Shown here: piece by piece, positions 1 to 10,469 of the stretch
Numbering within the stretch: position 1 is the first letter of the stretch
How the letters are laid out: the number at the start of each line of letters is the position of its first letter
The notes under the pieces: generated by a model
Seen by the model: the letters and a program-made list of their open reading frames with translations, nothing else
What the model was told of the DNA's origin: nothing
Databases searched by the model: none
Assembly (NCBI GenBank): GCA_030789695.1
Contig: CM061133.1
Coordinates: 94,977,528 to 95,041,527 of the forward strand
DNA: 64,000 bases
Origin: Scilla litardierei
Lineage: Eukaryota; Streptophyta; Magnoliopsida; Asparagales; Asparagaceae
Direction of reading: 5' to 3'
Translations under genes and position numbers: made by a program

Positions 1-76
1 ATACGGATAACGTAATGATGAGAACCGGTCGTTACAAAATCACTCTGAACGATGGAATCTGTGAAGCCTTCAACTT

Positions 77-1122
77 TCAGGTTGCACTTCCGTAAACCAA
101 GATCAAGTCTTTAATCCTTCTCAAGTACTTAAGAATTGTCTTGACCGCTTTCCAGTGCTCCTCTCCAGGGTTAAACTGATATCCACTTACTACAGCGACA
201 TCGGGTCTGATACAGATCATAGAATATATGATAGATCCCACAGCTGAAGCATATGGGATCTTGGTCATTTGTTCCTTTTCCAAGTCAGTCTGTGGAGACT
301 TCTTCTTGGAAAGGGTTGTTCTAAGATTGGCTGGTATTAAACCACCCTTACTGTTTTCCATGCCAAAATGTTTTAGCACGGTGTCAATGTACCTGATTTG
401 GGAGGGTCTTAGCATTCGTTTAGATCTATCTCTATAGATCTTCACACCTAGTATGTAGGATGCATCTCCCAAGTCTTTCATGGAGAAGTTGGTTGATATC
501 CATTTTTTAACAGACTTCAACATCTCTATGTTGTTACCTATTATTAGAATTTTGTCCACGTATAGAACGAGGATAACTAAAGAATTATTATTACTGGTCC
601 TTCTGTAGATGCATGAATCATCCTCATTTCTGACAAAACCAAACTCTTTGAAAGTTTTGTCGAAGCAGATGTTCCAACTCCTTGAAGCTTGCTTAAGCCC
701 ATAAATGGACTTATGCAGCCTACACCATAAATGGACCTATGCACCCTACACGCTTTTCCTTTACTCCCACTGACTTCGAAACCTTCTGGCTGAGTCATGT
801 AAATTTGCTCTTCTAAATGACCATTTAGAAAAGCAGTCTTCACATCCATTTGCCAGATTTCGTAGTCGTAGTGGGCAGCAATAGCGAGTACGATCCGAAT
901 AGACTTGTGCATGGCTACTGGTGAGAAGGTCTCGTCATAATCTATTCCTAGAATCTGACGATATCCTTTGGCAACCAATCTAGCCTTGTAGGTTTCTATT
1001 TTTCCATCTGCACCAATCTTCTTCTTGAAGATCCATTTGCAGCCTATCGGAACATTTCCCGTGGGCATGTTTTCTAAGGTCCATACCTTATTCACGTGCA
1101 TGGAATCTATTTCGGACTTCAT
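77..1122 (-). pseudogene. copia reverse transcriptase, broken
   Basis: Two open pieces (1122-577 and 559-77) carry the copia RT. The first has the WIFKKK, ARLVAKGY and MDVKTAFLNG blocks followed by the EQIYMTQPEGF block. After RSIYG the reading is lost at a 26 bp tandem duplication (700-751), which shifts the frame. The second piece begins inside the catalytic box, which reads YVDK rather than YVDD, so a catalytic aspartate is missing. It continues through MKDLG, ILGVKI and a shortened RPD block to the start of the RNase H region. RT would copy the element RNA into cDNA; this copy cannot. The missing catalytic residue and frame break are seen directly. Confidence 0.88.
700..751. repeat. 26 bp tandem duplication inside copia RT
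   Basis: Bases 700-725 and 726-751 are adjacent copies differing at two positions (unit begins CATAAATGGAC). Because 26 is not a multiple of three, the duplication shifts the RT frame just after the RSIYG motif. Confidence 0.9.
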
Positions 1123-1143
1123 TGCATCTAGCCATTTGTTAGA

Positions 1144-2214
1144 CTATATACTCTTTTTGGCTTCCTGGAAGCTAACAGGGTCATCATCAAATATGATGAT
1201 ATCCTCAATCCCACCGTCTGCGAGAAAACCGTAGGACATTTCGGGTACTCGAGGAACCCTATTGGACTTCATAATGGCTGGTTGGGAGATGTCAAGCTCT
1301 GACTCTCCCACTGGTTTCGACACTTGTTCCTGTGTAAGTACTTTCTCCGAGCATTCGTCCAGATCAATTACCTTGCCAGTTGATTCCTTTACAAGGAATT
1401 CCTTTTCCAGAAAAGTGGCATGTCTAGAGACAACAATTTTTGGTTGCTCTGGATGGTAAAAGACATAACCTAATGAATGTCTCGAGTACCCTATGAACGT
1501 ACACAGGATAGATCTGTCTTCCAGTTTGTCTGGATCCTGCCTTTTGACATATGCAGGACAACCCCATGCCCTTAAGTGATTAAGGCTGGGTTTCTTGCCG
1601 GTCCATATCTGATATGGTGTCAGATGCACAGATCTTGACAGAACTTTATTTAGAATGTATATAGCAGTTTCCTGGGCATAGCCCCAAAGGGAAGTAGTTA
1701 ACTCAGCTTCACTTACCATGTACTGCACCATGTCTAACAAGGTGTAGTTCCTCCTCTCTAACACACCGTTATGTTGAGGTGTGTAAGGAGGTGTGACCTG
1801 AGAGAGAATCACATTCTCTTTAAAGTAAGGAATTCATGGCTTAAGTATTCTCCTCATGTATCTGATCGAAGGATCGTAATACTTTTACCAGTCTGGTTTT
1901 CAACTTCGACACAATACTCTTTGAATCGCTCAAGGGTTTCGGACTTATGTTTCATCAAGAACACATGTCCAAACCTTGAGTGATTGTCAGTAAACATGAC
2001 GAAATATGAAAATCCACCTTTGGCTAATATAGACATGGGTCCACATACATCAAAATGTACTAGACCCAAGAGTTCGATAACTCTCTCCCTGCAAAAGGCG
2101 TTTTGGCCATCTTACCTTTGAGGCAATACTCGCAAGTGTCGAATGACTCATAATTCGAGAGGCCCAAGAGCCCCTCTTTATGTAACTTGCTGAGTCTCTT
2201 CTCTCCGATATGGC
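1144..2214 (-). pseudogene. copia integrase, broken into pieces
   Basis: On the minus strand, 2214-2070 holds a degraded zinc-binding region (CEYCLKG). 2069-1854 holds the first half of the catalytic core (FDVCGPM, then FTDNHSRFGHVFLMKHKSE and LRSD). 1812-1144 holds the second half: the TPQHNGVLERRN block with the catalytic glutamate, then GYSRHSLGYVFY and an acidic linker ahead of RT. A gap with stops separates the core halves (about 1813-1853). Copia integrase inserts the element cDNA into the chromosome. The family is clear; this copy is interrupted and presumably inactive. Confidence 0.87.
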
Positions 2215-2808
2215 CTAGTCTACAATGCTAAAGATAGGTTTCATTAAAACTAGATCCTTACGTTTTCTTGTATTAATGTTTAATACAACCTTATTGCTTA
2301 AAATGTATACACTATTATTAAGTGTCCCAAAACCTAGCAACTTACCATCAAAAGAAATGTTCATGACATTTCCGTTGATAGTAATATTATAACCATCTTT
2401 AGCCAAAGCCGAGACGGATATAATATTGCATAGGAAGTTTGTGATGTAGTAACATTGCTTCAAAAGCAAGTTAGCTCCCCCAGCTAATGTGTGTTTAAGG
2501 TCTTCCACGGCTACAACATCAACATTTGCTGCGTTGCCGACTTGGAGAACGATGTCATTCTTTTCGAGCTTTCTAATGATTCGCATTCCCTATAATTGAT
2601 TACAGATATGAGAACCTGCACCGGTGTCTAACACACATGCATTAGAATTAACCGAAAGAACAACACTTTGCATTTTAGAAGTTAAGGCATAAACTCGCCC
2701 TTCCTTCATTTGTTCCCTTTTTTCTATAGATTTCTTTGACCAGTCATTATTTTTATTATAACCATTTAATAAGTTCTTATCTCGGATATTATTTATCTTA
2801 CTTGTCAT
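2215..2808 (-). pseudogene. copia protease and GAG-pre-integrase region
   Basis: The 2808-2590 piece ends in VLDTGAGSHICNQL, the active-site region of copia aspartic protease (DTGA in place of the usual DSGA). The 2586-2215 piece continues with LKHTLAGGANLLLKQCYY and NIISVSALAKDGY, typical of the protease to GAG-pre-integrase stretch. A stop separates the two pieces near 2587. Upstream of the protease the residues are lysine- and asparagine-rich with no CCHC zinc knuckle, so the gag that normally leads the polyprotein is missing or unrecognisable. Confidence 0.85.
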
Positions 2809-4041
2809 GTTGCAAAGATTAGAACTCCTATAATTAGCATGTGTTCAAAATATTTTAAATATAATTAAAATGGTTTTTATCGAATTATACTCTCCCATTA
2901 ATTTAAAGATCGTTTAAGCCAAAACATAATTAATATTAAATGGGAGCATGAATCCAACAATTTTGAGTCGCCCGACCTTGAGTGTAGCTCAACAACGTTC
3001 GACTCGGCTGTCGGTAGACGAACTCTTTGTCAATCATATCGAATATGACTCCATGTTTGATTTTTACCTGGAGTAATTTGTGATCATGAGTGTGATCATC
3101 CAAATCACAATGACTAGTCTAGTCATATCCTTATTTTTGTGTCTAGCTTGACTTGCCCCGGTGCTCGGTGTATTCACGACCCATCGGTTTGGGTCAAGTC
3201 GTAGACTACATCGTTGGCCTAACTTTCACCGGCGCTCGGTGTATTCGCGACGCAACGATTTGGGTTAAGACACGTGTATAAAGAAATTGGTTTCTATAAG
3301 GTTGCCGTGTCACAGCTTGAGTGTAGCTCAACAACTGTAACACTGATCCTACAGATTCCAAAGTCTAAAAACAAAGAGGGCTACAAATTATCTTGTAAAA
3401 GATTTATTAATGTTTTTACTAGATAAAGTTGACAGTGTTGCATAATAATGATTCGTGTCCTTGCGGTCCAGTGGACACGGCCAGGGAATTGACTAAGCCA
3501 GGACCACTTAACTCCTTATCGAGCTAGGGTGATCCAGCAAACTTAGCCAAGAACATTGACCGGTATCATGGTCCATTGAAGGTTGCTTGTCATTTTTATG
3601 CGTACTATCAACTAAAAGATTTTATTAATGCTAGTTAATCCTTATCAACTAGTGGATCCTAAAATTCAGAATTTTAAGGATTCGTTTCACGATTTTTATT
3701 AGGTCCTTATCAACTATAAGGATTTAATAAATGTGCTGCTACCCTAATCATCCAATAGGAATTTTTAAACAATTTAAAACATAGCAGAGTCTCAAAAATT
3801 ATCTCATAAAAATTTGAGGAATTTTTAATGGCTATCCTACTCGTCCATTAGGCAAATTTAAATAATTTAAAATTATAGCATGGTGTCAAATTTTATCTTA
3901 TAAAATTTGAGGATTCATTAATGGCTAACCTAGCAAGTTCCTCTTGTGTTGCCATATAAACAAGAACATGCCATTAAACTAATTATCACATAATTAAACA
4001 TGCAGTTCATATAGAACCAGTATAAGAACAGAGTAGATCTG
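2809..4041 (-). other. non-coding leader of copia element where gag is expected
   Basis: About 1.2 kb of AT-rich sequence with no open frame lies between the primer site and the protease. It contains repeated pieces: a 20 bp block at 2977-2996 recurs at 3316-3335 (CTTGAGTGTAGCTCAACAAC). Two related blocks near 3150-3210 and 3215-3275 each carry GCTCGGTGTATTC flanked by arms that pair (GACTTG with CAAGTC in the first). Two imperfect units of about 100 bp lie at roughly 3728-3930. Either gag was replaced by non-coding DNA or this is a non-autonomous family. Confidence 0.6.
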
Positions 4042-4053
4042 GCTTTGATACCA
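4042..4053 (-). promoter_or_regulatory. primer binding site (initiator Met tRNA) of copia element
   Basis: On the minus strand TGGTATCAAAGC directly follows the LTR end CCAACA plus one base. It matches the plant initiator-Met tRNA primer site (TGGTATCAGAGC) at 11 of 12 positions. This sets the element orientation and the LTR boundary at 4055. Confidence 0.88.
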
Positions 4054-4636
4054 CTGTTGGAATTTTCAAGGTCCCTTACGGCTAATTTAAACATCTTGTC
4101 CTAAGTTGGACGATCTTAATTTAAATAAGCAGCGGAAAAACCAATTATTAAACTATTTAATAATTACTGCCCGAAGAAAAAATCCTTAGCCAGGATTATC
4201 TATTGACTCGAGTTGGGTCTGACCAACTCGAAAAAGTTCTAACTACTACAGAATAAGAAGCGCATAAATAAATATGACTCACCCGGAATCTTGCCTTGGA
4301 ACAGGCAAGATGTTTTGCACCGTCTTGCACTCCAAAATCTGAGCCGCATCCCGAACCGCATCGCGTCGCTCCTCATCACGAACTGGATCACCTCCCGAGC
4401 CGCACCTTACCTCCGAGCCCATCACTAGCCGTAGAAGGTTTCACTTGATTAAACCCGCGTCGTAGACTTCCGAATCAGATTCGAACCTCCCCGTTGCCTT
4501 TCTAGGACTCGGTTGGAGGACATGAAAAATTAATAGAGGAAAAGAATAATTTGAAGTCTTGATCAAGTTTGCTCAAATAATTAGGATCTCCTTAATCAAA
4601 GACTTGGTGCACTGTACAACGGAGGAGGGGCACCCC

Positions 4637-4646
4637 TATTTATATA
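4637..4646 (-). promoter_or_regulatory. TATA box of copia LTR
   Basis: The minus strand reads TATATAAATA inside a C/G-rich flank (CCC before, GGGG after), a strong plant TATA box. Transcription would start near 4600-4615 and run toward lower coordinates into pol. Confidence 0.7.
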
Positions 4647-5035
4647 GGGAGTCGAACCCTCCTCATTTTGCCCGAGCAATGTGGGACAAAAGGAATGGGT
4701 AATTTGGATTGATTTCAATAGAAGTCCAAACTTCTAAAATCAACCAAAAATCCATTTCTAAATTTCGACTTTGAAATGACATGTCAAATCGAATATCTCA
4801 CAACAACGATCGCATAGAAAAAACGGCGTCCAATTCCGATGTCAGTTGACCCCTCAAATGTCAAATAGAAGTCGTGAAAACAATTTTCGCGTAAGCAGCA
4901 AAAAAGGAGAGAAGGATCGCATCGCACCACGTGGCACGATCTTTACGCGCCACATAGCGCGCGCGATCTGGCTGGGAGAGTCCGCGTGCAGTGCACGTGG
5001 AAATGGCCTGCGTGCTGCTGCACACGGCTTTTGAT

Positions 5036-5088
5036 GCGGGTCCGACCCGCGTCAGCGGGTCCGACCCGCGTCAGCGGGTCCGACCCTC
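5036..5088. repeat. palindromic GCGGGTC-c-GACCCGC cluster in copia LTR
   Basis: Two exact copies of the 15-mer GCGGGTCCGACCCGC (5036-5050 and 5055-5069) and a third with a changed end (5074-5088) follow one another, separated by GTCA. Each is a perfect palindrome around a central C. Looser relatives with GGGTCAAACC continue to about 5155. The cluster is in U3, about 390 bp upstream of the TATA box. Confidence 0.8.
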
Positions 5089-6360
5089 TAAGCCCTGGGG
5101 GGTCTGACCTGCTAGATGCGGGTCAAACCCGCAAGCTGCGGGGTCAAACCTGCAAGCCCAGTCTTGCCCTTTTGTGAACTTTTTTGCATTTCTAGGCTCG
5201 TTTGAGCTCCGATTTGAACGTGGTTTCTTCCTATGGATTCCTCACGAAATCCTCTTCAATCCCAAATGCTTTAATGTCACAACTGACTTGTGAATTTGAT
5301 TATTCCTTTGCATCCAATGCATTCCTCTCTATATATTTCCTATTACTAAGACGTGAATATTACTCGGTGTGAGACCCTACAGCCTGATCCTACTACAGGT
5401 TGAGACTCGATGTCTCTAGACGACAATAACCACTAACAGCAGGTGTCATCCCTATTTTAGAATCATCGAGTACGTGATTGATTTGTTGGCAAGAGTGCCG
5501 ACGGGATCACTCTGACTGCGACCGTGATGATTTTCGCAGTTTTAGTCCATTCGTCTCAACTATGTCACTTGTCTAGCCAATGGTATGGATCTCTGTCAAC
5601 CCCATTAGTTAGCAGTGGTCAGTATACGTCGGTCTCTGGTACATTCATGTTGTACATCTTACAATATACATTGGCCAAGGTTTTACCGAGAGCCGTACTG
5701 ACCTGCGACACTAACTTCCCATTAACGGAAGAGACGAATCCTCTACTGATAATTACTCAGCTCGTACGCTTCGAGTGTCACCCAACCTAAGATCTTCAGT
5801 AGGCCTTACCTCGAAGCTAGATCTTAGACCTAAGTGATACCATTCATGCACAGCTTCGTATAATGATCTCAATTCCTAAGGACCAACTTACATTTCATCA
5901 CTTAGAGTTATTAATGACAGTTAGTTAATGTTTAACCATTTAATAACTCTTGTTTGGGTCGTTCAGTGGACTTATTCTCTAATGAGCACCTGCGCCTTGT
6001 CTCCAACTTTGCCAAGTCGTATGGTTATGAGACCAACTAGACTAAGACACAATGGTCTGTCCGATTTGCCGATATCCCTATCTCGACACATCTATGACCA
6101 CGATCGCTTTTTAGATTCAAGCTGCTATCGATCAGACATTTCTCATAATCGCAATCTACATCATGAAAAATGTGTGACCTAACTTTGAATCCAAGGAAAT
6201 AATCTAATCAATTAATAAATTGAAATTACTCAGACGATATATTACCAGCAAGCATACTTTCACTTATTGAACAAGATGTTTACAAAGATAAATTGCCACG
6301 AGGGCATAAAGCTCTCTACAACCTCATTACCGGGAAGTAGAAGCATGAGGAAATAAAGCT

Positions 6361-7257
6361 TATGAAGGACTCTACCTCAATTACCATCTCCTGAGAAAGC
6401 TACTGGACCCAGAAAGCTTCACAGTCCCATGCTCTGTAGGAGGTACGCCTATCAACCGTGCTCTAATCGACTTTGGAGCGAGCATCAGCTTGATGCCGCT
6501 ATCCATATTTGAAAGACTACAAACTGGGCATAAGTTGGAGCCCACAAACATGTCAATACAGCTGGTAGATCACTCGATCACGTATCCAGTAGGCATTGTC
6601 AGAGACATCATTTTGCAAATACCTCCCGGATTGTGTGTGCCAGTGGGTTTTGTCATCATGAATATGCCAAAAGGAGGAAGGTCCCAGCTCATAGTTGGCC
6701 GTCCTTTCATGGGGACGGCCGGCATCCTTATTGATGTTCGTGAAGGGACTCTCTCGATGAATGTGTGTAATATTGAGGCCCAATTCCGGTTGCAAAAGTC
6801 TATGAGGGTGCATGTCCGTGAAGAAGGAGCTAGCTATTTGGAGCTCCTAGAAGATGAAGCCGTAGGGGAGTATACCGCTGAGGAGGTCATGAAGGACCCA
6901 ATGAGAACGAGTGTTGATGACGATGGCGACCCCATTTACAACAAGGCAGTTGTTGCCTATCTTCGTGTGCTTGATGAGGAGCCCATAGACAACTCTGTGC
7001 ACCACAAGAAGACGGAAGCCATCAGTCACGTAGCCGAGGAAAACCATGGAGAGGGAGCATGCCAAATGCCACCTCACGGTTTCGTTGGCAAGTTTGATGC
7101 GCCATCTCATTCGCGCCAAATAACAATTGAAGAACTTGAGGTAGTCAAACTCATGACTCAAAACGAGTGCTTATCGGGAGGCAATCCGATCTTTTATATC
7201 TTAGATTATCTTTTTCAATTTTTGTTTTTACTTTATCTATTCAAGAAAATCAAATAA
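6361..7257 (+). pseudogene. Athila/Tat-type gypsy aspartic protease fragment
   Basis: The frame is open upstream of 6490 and carries LLDPESFTVPCSVGG, then ALIDFGASISLMPLSIF. This is the retropepsin-like active site of Athila/Tat gypsy elements, where DLGAS is usual (here DFGAS). QLIVGRPFMGTAGILIDV follows, the C-terminal flap-side block of the fold. An acidic linker leads to a stop at 7255-7257, where the RT should follow but does not. The protease would cleave Gag-Pol. Stops are present upstream (about 6300-6360), so no intact polyprotein can be made. Confidence 0.85.
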
Positions 7258-8393
7258 AAACGCTATCTATTTCTCTTAAAATGCAAAACTATAAAAATCT
7301 GATAGGTTCTTCCTTTCTACAGGTTGAACGTTAAGGGAAGCGCGCAAATAAATGTTTTGAATTGAAGGAAGCTAGGAGGAGAGCAGTTGATAGAAGAGCA
7401 AGACAAGGGAAAAGAGCACATGTGACTCGACCAAGCAGCCATTTGCTCAGTCGAGTAGCGCAGGCACACGAAAAGCAAAGGAAAACGTCGTTCTGCCTAC
7501 ACGGCCCGAATAGCCTCTTCGGTCCGAGTAAACACCTACTCGACCGAGCAGTCGCATGCTCGACCGAGCTAAAGAAGGTACATGGATATATTTGAAAAAC
7601 GACGTTCTGCCTACATGGCCCGAGTAGCCTCTACTCAGTCTGAGTAGACACCTACTAGACCAAGTAATCGCATGCTCGATCGAGCAAAAGGGAAGATGGG
7701 AAACAACGGCAGCATGGTCTTCCTACTCGATCCAGAAGATCATACTCGATCGAGTAGTTGAGGGAGTGTTCTAAAACTCAGCTTCAATTTATTTTTATGA
7801 CTCGACCATGCAGCTATGCTGCTCGGCCGAGTTGTGTTACCATAAATCTTACGGGACCCACTTCTGAACGAGTCGGGTTATTAAAACACAACTCGACCTC
7901 TGTAATCCGTAAACTCTTTTAATTTCCCAATTTTACCTGCCCGAGCACCCAGCACCCCTCTTACTTGATTTGCACGGCCGCCCAACTCCCACCGCCGCCG
8001 TCGCTATCATCACCGACCGATCAATCTCTCTATCTCTCTCTATCTCGTTAAGTCCCACCCCCACCTGTTTCTGCCGCCGTTCCGTACCCCTCACCCCCTA
8101 GGGCAACACCCATCAATCAACCAAGCACAATTAGTGATCGGCCGAGTAACACACCTCGCCCCAATTCCTTCCTCTACACGATCATTTTTCACTAACAATG
8201 TTTTTCTTTCCTTTTTCAGGTACACTGTGTTTACCGCGAGGGATTGAAATTTGGATAACTTGGGGGATAACACTCGTTTGACTACCAGCTACCACAAGAT
8301 TCCATTTTCCGCACTCTCCGCATCATTCGTGTCGGTACACTCTTTCCGCTGTATATTTTACATACCGAACCACGCATTTATACTCCTTGCAAG
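7258..8393 (+). other. non-coding internal stretch with promoter-like features
   Basis: No protein is recognised. A cluster of Athila palindromes (7424-7831) is followed by AT-rich sequence, a GC-rich stretch with CCG repeats (7970-8000), a CT-rich tract (8025-8048) and a pyrimidine run ending TTTTTCAG at 8219, which resembles a splice acceptor. An ATG follows at 8394. The order resembles a promoter and 5' leader inside the element, but nothing proves activity. Confidence 0.4.
7424..7831. repeat. cluster of CTCGACCGAG-type palindromes
   Basis: Many copies and variants of CTCGACCGAG and CTCGGCCGAG occur here (for example 7822-7831), the same motif that clusters in this element's LTR at 10777-11148. 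Direct repeats of about 110 bp (with TTCTGCCTAC) lie at 7490-7680. Confidence 0.8.
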
Positions 8394-8582
8394 ATGCCAC
8401 CACGCCATGCTAGACCCATAAACACCGACACCAGTGCACCCAACCCTAGGCCAACTCGACGCACCCGTCATACATGGTCACCCGCACAAGGCAATATTGT
8501 TGGCCCATCATCCGCCCCTGTGCCCCTTACAGCTATCACTCCAACCCCTCCCGAGCATCTATATATCAACGACGCAGCATAA
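8394..8582 (+). other. small proline/threonine-rich ORF, unrecognised
   Basis: A 62-codon frame starts MPPRHARP and is rich in proline, threonine and arginine. Some plant gypsy gag or env-like ORFs begin with MPPR-like sequences, so this could be the start of a decayed env-like ORF, which Athila elements carry between pol and the 3' LTR. The frame stops at the end of the proline-rich part and no domain follows. I cannot assign a function. Confidence 0.3.
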
Positions 8583-9087
8583 GTCGTTACCTTCCGAGAT
8601 ACTGACCAAGGCGACCAGTTCGTCGCCATGCTCCTACTCATATGTTAGGGGGGCGGCACTACCCAACATTCAGTCGAGCAGGACCTCCCTTTACTTCGCA
8701 ACCTAGGTAGGCACTGGCGAGTCGACCAACCTGTCGAGTAACAGCCAGCTTCCACCGTCCCTGGTCCACAGTAAGGGGGCCCATCACCACCTCCAGAGGG
8801 TGGTGCCCCTACTTGATGCTGTCCCTCCACCACTTTTTGCTTCCCTCATCTTATTTTGTGCCCATTTGTCTTTTTGGGGCCCTAGTCATACACGGCTTGG
8901 GAGAGGTCAGACCATGTATCATTCCATGCCTTTGCATCATCTCCTTATCATTGCATCATATCACGTTTTCTTTTCTTCTACATAGTTTTATATTCTATTC
9001 CTTTTCTATCTCTACACCCACCCACCCACCCTAGCATCATTTCCCACATACCAGAGGTTTCTCAACAATGAGGACACTGCTGCGTTT

Positions 9088-9098
9088 AGCTTGGGGGA
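9088..9098 (+). promoter_or_regulatory. conserved polypurine-like block 1 (AGCTTGGGGGA)
   Basis: AGCTTGGGGGA follows GAGGACACTG and TTT. The same order (GAGGACACTG then AGCTTGGGGGA) is found on the minus strand at 63609-63640, in the other Athila-like element. Confidence 0.6.
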
Positions 9099-9931
9099 TG
9101 AGCGCTATCGCTTTATTTTTAATTTTCTTTTATATTTTCTTTTATATTTTCTTTCATTTTTCACCTTTTTACTTTATTTTTTCACCTTTTCATCTTTTTT
9201 CTCATTCAACATCATGTTTTTCATTTTTTGCCATGCTTGCATTCCTGTTTTCATTTTCTTGCTTTCTCCGCCCTTTCTCCCTTTTAGCTAGAATTATTCT
9301 GCATGATGATACTTCTCATAGCCCTCATTAGCAACTCATGATGTTTATATATGTTGACATGCTATTTAGGTTAGTTTCAGTTTTACTACTTATATGCTTG
9401 CATATTCTCTTGTTAATCTTTCTAATTTAATGTCTGATATGAATTGAAATTGAATGCATGAAATAGTATCTAGTATTTGCTTTGTTGGGTAATGCACCTA
9501 GGTTCACGCATCATTAGAACATTTGGAGCACATATTTGTTATCTTATTCACTTCTATTTGCATGCCTGATATCATTGTGCTTTATACCGCATGTTTTTCA
9601 ATATTCATTTGTGCACCTCTGATGAGTGAACCGAGTGATATATTATTTTCCTTCTCCACATATCTTTATTATTCTCTACATAGCATTTGGTTTCATCCCC
9701 TACAGCTACTTCTACCATATTTACTTCACAAAAATCCCAAAAGAAAAAAAATAGCTTCCACATAAATAAAAACAAAAACAAAAAAACAAAAAAATGTGAA
9801 AAAGAGAAAAAGAGAAGAGAAGAGAAAGAAAAAGGAAAGAAAATTCCTATCCCTTTATTAGAAGTTACTACAAATACTTTGGAAAAGACAAAAATTTATG
9901 TATCCTATTTCTAGATGCGACGCCTCAAGCT

Positions 9932-9946
9932 AAGCTTGGTGGGGTG
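9932..9946 (+). promoter_or_regulatory. conserved polypurine-like block 2 (AAGCTTGGTGGGGTG)
   Basis: This G-rich block is followed closely by CATATGAGTGAGT. The minus-strand relative at 62591-62602 reads AAGCTTGGGGGA and is followed by a similar ATTGATGTGTGAGAG context. Confidence 0.5.
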
Positions 9947-10454
9947 AACCAATTGATCATATGAGTGAGTATAACATTAGAGTGGAGATGGTGCATAACG
10001 GGGAGATTTGATAATACTTGAACTTTACAAAATATTTTAGTTTTGGAGATTTTTCATGATTTGAAGTGAATATTTGAATGACGTGATCTCTTTCCGTTCT
10101 CTATTGCATGTTGGTGTGATCTCTTTGTGCTCCACTTGTATCTATTGATTGAAAAAGTGCATTTCTAACTCTTTTTTACTAGACCCTATAGATTGCATAA
10201 GATTGCTATGATTTGACGGCATGATTTTAGAAGATCTCTGTTTTTGCCTTTATTGCATGCTAGCCATATGATTAGTAAGACTTGAAAATACTATTAGCAT
10301 GTGTTTTATTATTCGAAGCATCGTGATATACTGCTGAGGCATGAGATCTGATTGAACATTCTAGCACCCCCTTCCATCTCTTACCTCGTTTATTTTCTTT
10401 TGTTTATCGCCTGGCATACCTAGTATTCGTCTTCCTCGAGGACGAGTAAGAGGT

Positions 10455-10469
10455 AAGCTTGGGGGATTT
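10455..10469 (+). promoter_or_regulatory. polypurine tract of Athila-like element
   Basis: AAGCTTGGGGGATTT lies directly before the LTR start TGATGTGTCC and primes plus-strand DNA synthesis in LTR elements. The minus-strand relative has the same 15-mer at 61992-62006 directly before its LTR. The upstream GAGGACGAGTAAGAGG is also shared. Confidence 0.85.

Larger units (their letters stand above)
1..6250 (-). mobile_element. Ty1/copia LTR retrotransposon, 3' end beyond window
   Basis: Read on the minus strand, this element has a 5' LTR (6250 down to 4055), an initiator-Met tRNA primer site, about 1.2 kb of non-coding sequence, then protease, integrase and reverse transcriptase pieces in copia order (PR-INT-RT). 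The RNase H part and the 3' LTR lie left of base 1. No gag domain or zinc knuckle is visible, and pol carries stops, a frameshifting duplication and a damaged catalytic box, so the copy is dead. The LTR ends read TGCTGG and CCAACA, an imperfect inverted pair. The right flank is AGCAT; the matching target duplication would lie outside the window. It interrupts the Athila-like element that resumes at 6251. Confidence 0.88.
4055..6250 (-). repeat. 5' LTR of copia element
   Basis: The LTR runs from TGCTGG (minus strand, at 6250) to CCAACA (at 4055), about 2196 bp, and abuts the primer site. It contains a TATA box at 4637-4646 and a GC-rich palindromic cluster at 5036-5088. The low-coordinate boundary is fixed by the primer site. 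The high-coordinate boundary is inferred from the end inverted repeat and from the change to Athila-like coding sequence. Confidence 0.75.
8583..10454 (+). other. 3' non-coding region of Athila-like element
   Basis: No gene is supported. A T-rich tract (about 9110-9240) is followed by an A/purine-rich tract (9730-9845). The minus-strand relative has the same composition order (purine-rich 62680-62760 and 63420-63560 as printed). Two G-rich blocks related to the polypurine tract lie at 9088 and 9932. Apparent small proteins here are low-complexity Phe or Lys runs. Confidence 0.65.

Noticed and set aside
9068..9331. Phe-rich hydrophobic frames suggesting a membrane protein
   Set aside because: They translate a T-rich tract of the Athila-like 3' region; the relative on the minus strand keeps composition but not a frame.
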